NCBI GenBank assembly: GCA_036785705.1
Contig: JAWUZG010000159.1
Location: forward strand, 5,642,001-5,706,000
Direction: 5' to 3'
DNA: 64,000 nt
Source: Acanthornis magna
Taxonomy: Eukaryota > Chordata > Aves > Passeriformes > Acanthizidae
The position numbers and the translations under genes were made by a program. The notes under the pieces were generated by a model that saw only the letters and a program-made list of their open reading frames with translations, did not search any database and was not told the origin of the DNA. Shown here piece by piece: positions 25,329 through 36,500 of this stretch (positions are counted from its first letter, which is position 1; the number at the start of each line of letters is the position of its first letter).

Positions 25329-25944
25329 CCTTGCCCTGCAAATGAGAAAAAGGTTGAGCCCTGCAAGGCCCTCAAGCGTGCCCAGGGCGTCTCACCTCAG
25401 CCACCACACCAGCATGCCCCTGGGAAGCACCCAGGGATACAAAAATACGCCAAATAAAACATAATAAAATTAAAATTAAAAAAAAAAAAATATATATATA
25501 TAAAAAAATACATTTCTCGCTGCTGCTGGATCCCCACACCTCCCGGCTGCCCACCCTCCCGCGGATCGCTCTCGGGCCGTGCCCCGCCAGAGCGAGCTCC
25601 GCCGTGCCCCTCGCAGGCACCCCGGGGCTGCGGAACAAGGCCGCCCCGGGAAGCCCGAGCCCGGCCCGAGCTGCTGCCCCTGCGCCGCACTCCCCAGCCG
25701 GGGCTCTCTGCCCACCCCCGAGGCCGCCGCTCCGCGGGGCTCCCTCTCCCCGGCCGGCGGCACCCGGGGCGGCACCCGGGGCGGTCCCTCGGGCGCTGCC
25801 ACGGGCGCTGCAGGCCCGGCCGGGGCACGGACCGGGGCCGCCCTCACGCACCGGTGCGGGGCCCGCTCCGGCCCGGTACCAGCAACGCGGCCCAGCGGCA
25901 AGCGCGGGACGGGCCGCGCCTCCTGCGCAGGCACCGTGGGGCGG

Positions 25945-26270
25945 TGCCGCGGCTGCGCCCTGGGCGGGCGGGGCGGAGCCGTGGCTGTGCCCGGAGCAGG
26001 CGGGGCGGGACCGCGGCTGTGCCCTGGGCGGGCGGAGCGGGGAGGGCGGAGCGGGGAGGGCGGAGCGGGGAGGGCGGAGCGGGGAGGGCGGAGCGGGGAG
26101 GGCGGAGCGGTGCCGCGACTGCGCCCTGGGCGGACAGGGCGGAGCCGCGGCTGCGCACTGGGCGAACGGGGCGGGGCCGCGGCAGGAACGGGGCGGGCGG
26201 GGCTGAGCGAGGGGTGGGGCGGGCAGCGGGGCGGGGCCGCGGCTGCGCACTGAGCCGGCGGGGCGGGGAC
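25945..26270. repeat. Higher-order GC-box repeat in the RAE1 promoter
   Basis: A degenerate unit of about 35 bp, GCCGCGGCTGYGCCCTGGGC followed by GGGCGGGGCGGA, recurs at roughly 25.95, 25.98, 26.01, 26.12, 26.15 and 26.24 kb. The 14-bp array at 26031-26110 looks like a local expansion inside one unit. Each copy carries a GC box. Confidence 0.75.
26031..26110. repeat. 14-bp GC-rich minisatellite in the RAE1 promoter
   Basis: Five to six tandem copies of GGAGCGGGGAGGGC, nearly identical, within the RAE1 CpG island. Because the array is long and GC-rich, large meaningless open frames cross it on both strands. Confidence 0.92.
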
Positions 26271-26330
26271 TGCCGGGGTGGGTGGGACGGTCCGGCGGGC
26301 CCCGCCCCAGCCCCGCTCCACCGGGGTAAA

Positions 26331-26804
26331 AGATTGGTTTTCTTTCCCAAAGTGGGGGCCGGCAGGGCAGTTTGGGTGTTTTTTGGGGATGTCCCCGAGC
26401 CGCAGGTGATCTGACCCTCCTGTCGTGCAGCTGCCGCTGGACCAGCCTTATGTTCCCTGGGATTCCAGTGCCTGTGCACCTGGACAGCAGCCATGATCGG
26501 TTGCGACCCTGCCACTGCGCAGTTAATAAAAAGACACTTCATTCAGATTTAACTCTGGTGGAACAGCCGTAAAAAATCCCAACTAGATAAATCTACTGAA
26601 AATATTGTCTGTAAGATCCATGCTGATGACTGTGGAGATCAATTTTGGAGGTGGTTTCTATGCAGTCAGTCTGACTCCCTCACATAAAAGTTACTGTACA
26701 CTTTAATCACCACAGTTTTCTGCCTCTTTTTACTCTTTTAGTGCCACCTAAATAAATAAAATGAACAAGGGATGCTGTCATGATGTACATGGTTAACAGG
26801 ATTG
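26331..26804. other. Spacer between RAE1 promoter and SPO11 3' end
   Basis: Under 500 bp separate the RAE1 promoter island from the probable SPO11 polyadenylation signal, so SPO11 transcription ends close to the RAE1 promoter in the same orientation. I see no gene or element in it. Confidence 0.6.
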
Positions 26805-27399
26805 TTTATTAAATTTTTGGTAACATCTGCTTTCTTATCGAAGACAAATCGTACTTTGCTTGCTGGAAGATTTATAGCTGCTTGAGATATGCAGTAAAAA
26901 AGAATTACTTCTGGCTTTTAGGTCTGAATTTACAGTGAACACAAAACCCCACAATACTGTACCTAAAATAATTTCCAAAAGGAGGCATGTGAAATAAGTC
27001 CTTAACCAAGTCTTTCACTCATTTCAAAAACAAAAAGCTTGATACAGTATCATACTGTGCTTTAAGACAGAAGGCAAAACAATTTCTGGATACATTTTTG
27101 AACTTCACATTTTTCTGGCCAGAAAGAACATATTTCATTATCTTTTCTGTGTGCACCATTGCATTTGGCACTGTTTCACAGCAGAAACCACAGAATGGAA
27201 GTAGAAGTATTCTACAAAAATCATAATTTCTCTTATGGTTTGAACAAAGAAAAAGAGAAAATTATACTCTAGACACAGTGATCAAGAAACTGAACAAGAA
27301 ACTGACAGATACTTCTCTGTCTCTGCACTATTTTTAATCTAAGAGCAGTCAACAAAATAATTCAATATATAGAAAAACATTTCAATTGCAAAACAACGT
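26805..27399 (-). other. SPO11: SPO11 3'UTR and polyadenylation signal
   Basis: About 600 bp of AT-rich non-coding sequence after the stop, ending at a canonical AATAAA on the minus strand (26810-26805). ATTAAA variants occur earlier, so shorter 3' ends are possible. Confidence 0.55.
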
Positions 27400-27519
27400 T
27401 CATAGCCATCCACCAAACTGCAGTTTGTTTGGTAAATAGACTCTGGACAGGTAATCTGATGAGAGAGAAGTTAAAACTTGAATTTCAGCCTTCAGTTTAG
27501 ATGTTGCCATGATTTCCAG
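27400..27519 (-). CDS. SPO11: SPO11 exon 13 (last)
   Basis: 120 nt: LEIMATSKLKAEIQVLTSLS through LPNKLQFGGWL and a TGA stop. Acceptor TTTATTTTAAG, preceded on the minus strand by a long T-rich tract. Matches the conserved SPO11 C-terminus. Confidence 0.95.
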   Translation of the reverse strand: MEIMATSKLKAEIQVLTSLSSDYLSRVYLPNKLQFGGWL

Positions 27520-30500
27520 CTTAAAATAAAAATTAAAAAAAAGAAAAAAAAAAAAAGGAAAAAATTAGCGTGTGGTCTTGTAATGGTGTGATCCAGGGTT
27601 AGGTCGGAATTTAAGTACGAAAATTCCATCCGCTCGTTAGATGTGCATGTAGAACTGTACAGTGGTTCAGAGGGATATCCCAGGGCATGGGCTTTACAAA
27701 ACCTTACTGGTTCTGCTGTATTAAGAGCTTGTCAGACATAGGATTGTCCTGTGGGGAGTAAGAAATAGAAAACAGTCGGTTTATACATACCTCTTTTTTC
27801 CACAGTGGCTGACAAGCAATGTAAGGTCTCTTTTGAATACTTGCTAACTTCTTTTGATCTTGCTTTGTAAATGGAATCAGGGCATCTTTGCATATGTTTA
27901 ATCTGCAAAGAAAATTAAATTCTTTAATTTTCTCACACACTTAAAAATGTATTTGTCCAGCTTTTTTCTTTATATTAAGCTAAAATAATGCATGAAAAGA
28001 ATAATGGATTTAAATGAATTTCTGTGCAGTAATTCAGACTGCGTTTCCTGTCTGTGAAGCAGAAGGATACTTTGGTTTCTTTGGGGAAATAACTCACCTC
28101 TTGAGATCAGATGGAAGGAGACCAAGCCACTTGATAGAGGGCACGGTGAGATGATGGGCCTCGAAAGACATGGACTGAAATAAGAAAGGTCAGCTATAAC
28201 ATTCAGTGATCTTTAGTTTAACTTGGGATGTTCTTTTTCCATTTCTCTACTGAGCAGTTCCCCCATCTGCTGTCTGCCTTCACCTGTGTCTGCCTGCCTT
28301 CCATATTGTGTTCCGTACCTCATCTGTAGCCATGTAACATGATAATACTTTCTTGTTCCTTCTGCCTCTTCTTCCAGAATGTTCCACACTAACACAAGGA
28401 TCCCTAAGCAAATTGTCACTCCAGAATAAAATATTTCCCAACATAACATGATTTTGTGGAGAATCACCCATCTCACAAGTTAGGTGCTCCTCCTCCCAAG
28501 GTCCCTCCAGCCTTCATTCCTCTTCTAAGGCAGAAACAAAGTCAGATGGTGAACCCTGTTCTATTTGGACTGTCTGAAAACTGCCTGTGCAGCAGAGAAA
28601 AATTGTGAAATACAGTTAAATGAAACACCTGCCGTTACTATCCAGTTTCTTTTTGTTGCAGGAAGAAGCTTTTTCTGCAGACACACAAGGCCTGAAAATC
28701 ATGTCTTTGTGTTGAAACAAAATGGTTAAAGGCAGTACCCATTCTGACAAAAATTATAGCATTTCATGCATTCCAGCTTCCAGGCTGGGCTACAAAACAA
28801 TGTATTTGAAGGGGAAAAAATATACTCACCACAGATCCATATTTGTAGACGCACATTATTTCTACACCTGGGTTGCAGAATACCAAAAGTCAAGTGTCTG
28901 TTTGTCTGCACAATGGGCATGTTTAAGGAGATTATTTAAAAATTCAGTTTTATGGCATAACAGTTATGGCTTTATGATTAGTGAGGTTCTGTATGGTTAA
29001 CATATATTTTTAGATTATGTCAAAACAATAATCTCAGATAATATGTCACCTTCATGTAGTTAAATGTTTCACTCTATCTCTGTATAGTCAATTCAAACCC
29101 GAGGATAATCAACTCTTTTACACATTGTCCAACATCTATTATTAAAAATGTCTGTCTTTATCCTTTATATGTGTAATTCATATCTCTTAATTCTACTGCT
29201 TCGAGTAGCTGCTTCTCATTTTGCAGTAATCTCCCTAATTTCAAGTGGGATCAATGTAGATACAGAACCTTCTGGGTGTGTAGGATTTCTGGGCTCTCAG
29301 AAGCTTTCCATAAGAGTGAGAAAGGACATTCTAAACAAATTTTGCTTTCCTTTTATGCCCTTGAGCCTCTACAGATTTACCATATGGGTCTGCATCCATA
29401 AGGGTGAAAATAGGAATTTGAAAAGAATCCCACAGCTTCCTGACCAAAAGTCGTGTATTAAGATCTGGTATGCCTCTTCCCTAAAGAAATAAAAGAAAAG
29501 CAAACAGTTTCAAATTAACTGAAACAACATCTGGCTACATATGTGTTTACAGTTGCCATTTAAAAGCAAGCAAACAAACAAAATGCTGGCAGAAACATTC
29601 TTCCAGCAGCTGTTTTGCAGGGAAAGTTCTGTGCTCCTATTTTGGCTCTGTGCAGAGGGAGGGCCAGGCTGGGAGCAGCTGGGCAGGTGTTGTGGATTAT
29701 GGGCACTGCAGAAGTATCAGGCATTCCTCAGTTCGAGGGGTTAATTTGTGAGGTCTGGGAGTTGATGTATAGATGTACCCTGGTGTCTGCATGAGCTGGT
29801 GTAAAAAGGCCACTTTTTAATCTCAAAAAGATATTTATGGCATTAATGGAACAATATAAAAGAAGTTCTTGCTATGACTAACTAGAACTGGAACATTTGT
29901 GGCAGAGTAGAAGTGCTTATCTCTCTTAGGAATGGGGAAATGTTTTTTCCTCATTGTATGCATATTTCATTTACACATTCCTGTTAATTCTCCTGGCTCC
30001 ATAGCTCTTTCAGTACAATCCAAAATCAACCCATTCTGTTTCATTTGGGTTTGCAAAACCCAGACCCTTAGGGACAAAAGGTCACTCAACAGTTGAGCCT
30101 TTCTGAGACTGAGCAGCAACATTGCAGCACTACAGGAAGCTGATAAGCTACCAAGCTCTAAGGAGATGTTTGGAGGAAATAAGTCTTTAGAATGTGTATT
30201 TCATATTTCTATGAGGATAATTAAATTTTTTAAAAATTATTGTTAAATATGTTTCATATTAATTTTATTATGGTCTTTTGCCCAAGTTGGAGCAGCATTA
30301 TAGGTAAAGCAAAAGTATTCCTTAAATTAGGCATAGCTGGAGGATATGAAATGCAAGATGCATACCGTGATCATGATACATGGGGACACTTTACTGAAGA
30401 AGTCATCATCCAGGAGTCTCTGAAAAGTTGCATCTTTTTCTACAATTAACATAAATTTGGCATGTGAGGTTAAATCTTTCATGTTAAGGCTAGTGTTATG

Positions 30501-33500
30501 AATGTAAAATGATCCATCACACCAATCAATTAAAATTAACTGCTCTAAAATACCTGTTCTGGAGCCAAAAGCAGTGATCATGACTCAATTTCAGAGCCAA
30601 CAAGCAAAGCAAAAATTACCACAATGTTGTTTAACTTGGAATATTCCTTGTTTTTACTTTTTTTTTTCTGTCTATGGTTAGAGTTCTTGCTCAAAGGATA
30701 CTTTTAATTCCTTGAACATTAGATGGCACAGTGACTGCCTAAAACAACAAAAATGAGATTAATCATTTTAAATAGAGAAAATTATATATTTTAAAATAAC
30801 AACATTAGGTAATGAAGGACACGATTTCATCCTGAAACAACCATTCCTCCTCTATATACAAGATCAGTTCTGACATTTTCACCTCTTTATGAGAATATTC
30901 AACCATTCATATGCACTATTGTGTAGTGGTCTAGAAGCCCTCCTGTCATAACAAGATGCTTTTCAAAAGTGTTTGTGCCACTGTTGCAGAAAATTGTTTA
31001 TCATATGGGTGTGATCGAGATTTTAATAATATCCTGATTAATGTTTTATCTGTTTTAGCCAGAAAAAAAGTCGGCTTGGTGTGAAAATCACAAATTTAAT
31101 ACAGACTTAAAACATTTAATGATTCCTTTTGGAAGACCATTAAATCCTTTCTTTTACTGACCTATAGCCTGATTGTATAACTATTTTGGAGCAACAACTT
31201 GAAGACTTGAAGACATGGTAATGTTTTACTTTACTTTTTACTTTACATCTCCTGTTAGGATTGGCTCAATCTGGCAAGCATATGGATGAGAAAACAGGAA
31301 CTGGGGGAAGAACTTGGTCAAAGAGAATGTGTATATGGAAGTGTGTGGTCTGTTTTAACTTCTGACTGTAAATCACCTCCAGTGCCAGGGTGGAACAACT
31401 CAGCAGCTAAAAGTATGGAGATCAATAAGAGGGGACTTCATGCTCTGCTTACAAAGAAAGTATAATGGGCAGCTAAGGTTATCTCTTCAATTTTGAAATG
31501 ACCAACTAAGGCTTACAATGAACACATTTTTCAGAAAATTTTGACAGTAGTCAGCAAGTATGAGTTCTATTTCTGCTTTCATACTCTGCACTGCTGTAGA
31601 AAATCTTTCAGGACTAGGCCAGTTGAATCTCATCTCCTTAGACCACTCTCGTTTTCCCACTCTGCCAGAATCGAATCTATTGTGACAGAAATGCTGCATG
31701 TTCAGAGTGCCCAGGATTCTTTGGTTCAAGAGCACTCATTTGACAGAACACTGTAATATAAAGCCTCTTGTGGCAGAAGGTAGCGCTAAAAACAATTTCC
31801 AAAGATTTATTCCTGGTGAGTCTATAACTGAGCTTCAGAATAACAGTACAGTCATACTTTTCATCTGTTTTATTCACCCAGGTTGTAATGCCTCAATTTG
31901 CCACAAGCAGAGGTTTGTGTAATAAATGTACACAGTAACCTGAGCTACAAGAAGTGTAGGATATCTTGTACAGGCAGATGCTATGGATTGTTGTTTGTGG
32001 TTTATAATACATACTGTTGCACTGCAGGTACAATTCACTTTTGTACCATCCTCCTCAGTGTAACTTAAATTACCAGCAACAAAACCTTGAGTTGTGGACA
32101 GCTGGAAAAAATAGTAAGTTGTATAGAGTAAATGGGAAGTTACAGGCTGTCATGTTACTATATTGCACAGACAAAGCAAGAAGTCTCTGAAAAGAATTTT
32201 GACTGCTACTAAGCAGTGATTTACTGCCATCAGCTTTTTAAATACTAAGTAATGTTGCTGTCCTCATGGACATAAAGGCTTACTTACAATAACTAATTTT
32301 AGATACAAAGGAACCCTTGTAAGGCATGAGATCCAAGTAAATTTGACAGGCTGTTACATTTCTGATGTACTTTACGTTTTCATTTAACTCCAAGGTAGCA
32401 ATTCATTTGAGTACAAACTCCTAAACTGGTGTCTTGCACTCTGAAGTTTTAGCCCTGCCTTCACTAGATGGTAACAGCTCCTGTGATTTTAGCTGGCAGT
32501 TTGTCTCAAACTCTTTAGGAAGAGCAAACTCTATGAATTTTCTGTGAAGAAATAAACTTTTTGAGTGCCACAATAAACCGTAATTAGGTATCATTGGCAC
32601 CAATGAAACTTTTAATGTTAACTATTTAATTCCTGCTGATAACTTTTTGTGATAATTCCCCTTTCAGTTTAGTCAGTTTAATTCAGTTTAATGAGATTTG
32701 GAAATAATGACAAAAACATGGATAAGAAGCCACTTACTACATGTAGGCTCCTCCGAGGTATCTTAAGCATGCAAGAAATGTCATTGATGATTTGGTCCAC
32801 AACACTTTGGCTACCAAACAGTAGAGTATCTGAGTAATATATATCTCTATCAAGACAAAATGTTGTATTTGTAATTATAATACTGAAACAGCTGCAGACT
32901 CATGAGAATTTTATAAAGAGCGCGGTTAATCAGATAAACAAAGCATTCTATGTACATGAATCCTACAGGTTTGCATCCTATAGGCTGTTTTTCACAAAAA
33001 ATACTTAAAACACAGCTTTATTTGAAATTACAGAAATTACCTTTTAGTTGCATAGGTGTTGCTTTGCACCATCTTATAGATCATAGATAATATTTTGAGC
33101 ATCAGGGCTGAAAAAAAATACATTTTACAAAATATTCTATCAATTTTCAGAAATGCATGTACGATCATTTGTCTTTATATTAAACCATATTTATGTCTCA
33201 TGAATAAAACTTTGAAATATATTTTAATGTGCTGTGAAAATATTGAGAGACTGTACTAATCAATAGACTCATTAATCTCTAGCATAATGAGAAAAATTAT
33301 GAGGAAGTTAAATGAGGGAGTGTATACTCTAATGTCCAGGCCAAGAAATGAAATGACTGAATTAGAAGAAGAAATGAACTATTGTGTGTATTCCAAGATT
33401 CCTTTCCTAGCCAGCTTTTTGAAGAAGGTTAATGTTTTTACATTAAGACCTTTCGAATATGCCTTTAGTTGATATCCATTAAGGGAGGGAAAAACTCTAA

Positions 33501-36500
33501 GAATATTGTATTAATTTCACTGTCACTCATTATAATTTAATAGAGAAAAGCTGAAGGTCTGGTCATAGTATCAAGTTATACCAGCCACACACTTCTAAAT
33601 TAAAGTGCATAATATTTTAATTTGGGGTTTGGTTTTTTTGGGAGGGTTTTTTTGTTTTTGTTTTTTTTTTTTTAAATGAAGTTTTGAACTAAAATGAAAA
33701 AAAAAAAAAAAACCCACAAGAACTCTGCTTTGGACTTTTATTTAACTTACCAAATCTTTTTGCTGATTGAGGGCAGTCACTTCTTATTTGTCTTGTAGTA
33801 CACCGTGGTATCATCTGGAGACCTACAGAGTCTTTAAATCTGACACATTGCAAAGAAATACAATAAACTGCAAGCTCACTGAGTACATGTAAGTCGTTCT
33901 CTGCAACGTAACTCAGACTCAGAAATCACTTTCTAAAATCAAATACACCAAAGCTATTTTCAGACTCAGCACAGAAACCATCAGCTTGGGTGGGGTTGGA
34001 ATGGCCAAAGGGAAAAGGCAGGAAAGAGTTTCTCAAGAAGATACTTCAAGACTGAATTAAAACATAAAGTAGATAAGTTTCCAGACAAAAGTAGAGACAG
34101 AAAAGTGTTTTAGAGATGTTCAGAAGTGTTAATATATCGGCATCAATTGTTACTTGGTATGACAACAAAGGAATAAATGAGAAGAAAAAATGTGAATCAT
34201 TATTAAAATAAGAATCAAGTCTGAAACAAATGACTACTATTTCAGAATACAATAATATAATCTAATTTATGCCCTTGAATTATTATCAGAATAACTCAAT
34301 TGGATTCTGTTATTAACTTTTGGAAACAAAAAGGTGGTCCATCCTGTTCTGTAAACAGTTGTTCTCTAAACAGCTCTCTAAATGAGCTCCACTATTTCAT
34401 GCTTCACCATTTCTCATTGGAAGGGGCACATTTCACCAAAAGAATCAGTTGTTTTCTTAAGGACACTTCGTTATTTTACTCAAAATTATATTGGTGCCTT
34501 ACGATATGGCAGTCCTATCTTTAAAACATTCTTTTTCATTTCAGAGTTTCGTGTGTACTTTTAAAAAGTACTGGTGGTGGCACGGCTATAATTTTATCGA
34601 AACCCACATCATTTTTCCAAATCCATTTGTCCAAGGTTTTGCTCTGTGCATCCTTTGGGTGGCAGAGCACACACGCCGCACAAACCTACAGGGACGGCCC
34701 AATGTAGCATCTGCCTCCCAGCTTTAAAGTAACTTTCTTGCCTTTGTGTTGCAACATTTAAAGTTATTTGTGCTTTTCCCTTCCTGCTCCCAACATTGTA
34801 ACCGAAAAGGAGGAATATGTAATCAAGATTCCCTGAATTGCTCTCAGGTTAAACCTGGATCACTCCAATTCTTCCCAGGACTGTGCTTACTCCTGCAGAG
34901 TAGTTTTCTGTAACATGTATTTGAGATTACACGTCTCCACCAGAAATAATGGTTCTGCTCTTTTTAATGTGATTGATGACTCTTATTTTTCACATACTGT
35001 GATCTTAACTCATTTTAATTTGAACATTTTTCCCCATATGTGTTTGGATGGTAACTAACAGCTCACATTTGTTTTTCTAGCATGGAATGCCAGTTCCCCA
35101 AAGACTGCCAAAAATTGCAAAACTTTGTTATAGTATTTTAATTTTACAGACATCTGAGTGAAACATTTTTGTCAAACAATCAAGACACAAACCATTAAAT
35201 TCCCTGAAACGTGCAAGCCTTTCAGTTAACTGATTACCTTCAGGCCCCTCAGGTTTTTGATTGGCAGAACTTTATTGCACTCATTAAATGAATGTTCCAC
35301 CAAAATGTTATGCCTGGAAAGTTTACTGTGCTTCCTCAACCTTAAATGTTTGTAATGTGTTCACTTACAAGCACCTCTGCAAGCTTATCAATCTGAATAT
35401 CCTTTAACTCACTGATGTCCCAAGCTGTTACAAGGCCAGAGATAAATTTGTGTCTTCCTTTATTCTTTTGCTTATGTATTGTAGAAAGCAGCTAATTGCT
35501 CAATTTTGGGGATTTTCAGTTTAAATGAACTCCTTGGAAAAATACTGTTGCACAAGCAACTTCTACAAATCACAGAGTGTGCTTTAAAGGAGGACAGGTT
35601 TCTTTTCCTCTGATCCTGTCTAGATAAGATGGCATAAGATCTGAAATCTACATAACATACTGGAAACTTGGTTTGCTTTGTTTTGCTGGTAATGGACTAA
35701 GAACACAACACACAGGTGAGAAATACAACAGGGAGAGGTGAGATGCATCTTCTCGAAAGAATAAAAGGATAAGTGTATCACTATCATTTTAAGAAATGAT
35801 ACCATGAGGAAAAGCAGAAAAAAAAAGAGGGAGCACTGAAAGGGTTTGGAGGACAGAATTGCTAGTAATTTCTTCCAGCCTAAAGCAGGTTTTTTTCACT
35901 CTAACACAACCTATCATTTCTGGTTTCTACTGCTTCCAGAAAAGGATTTTTTATAGAACCTCCCTTTCATTTCCAACCCCTATTACAGTAGTTTTACATT
36001 TCCCTTTATGCTATAGTCTGCTATTACTCAATACATTATGCCTGTTCAGAGTGGTTACTAAGCATTAATTTTTATTTGTCTATTACTTTTTAAAATTATT
36101 TATTAATTCTAATACTTATAGAATGATTACATGTGAATAACTTTTCTGGAAGTTAAATAATCAAATTCATATTCATGGCATATATATTAATAAAAGGCAG
36201 GACTTTTAAATTTTTCCTACTTACTCTATGTTCCTCCAGTCTGTTCTGTTAGCCAGCGTGAGGACAGGTGCTTTTTTTTGGGCCAGGCTTTGAAGTACAC
36301 CTTGAATAACATTTTCTATAGCTTCAAGAACTTCAGAACTGCAACAATTAATGACACAGATCATATGATAAAATCTAGTACTACTTTTGATCAACTATCC
36401 CCACTCTTACAAAAATGATGTAAGCCAAAACTGTTTATAACATACATTAGTTTCAGAAATGTGGAGGGATGCTTTTGATTTTTAATTGTGTTTAGCTCAG

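Larger units (their letters stand above)
25540..26330. promoter_or_regulatory. RAE1: CpG-island promoter of RAE1
   Basis: GC- and CpG-dense block immediately upstream of the RAE1 coding start, packed with GC boxes (GGGGCGGGGC type). The non-coding first exon should lie here. A plausible minus-strand donor (CCGGTGC followed by GTGAGG) occurs near 25846-25852, but the exon limits are not determinable. There is no TATA box. Confidence 0.85.

Noticed and set aside
25372..26542. Several 140-290-codon ORFs on both strands across the RAE1 promoter
   Set aside because: They are translations of GC-box minisatellites in different frames (repeats of SPLRPPRSALPAPP type) and lack any conserved domain.
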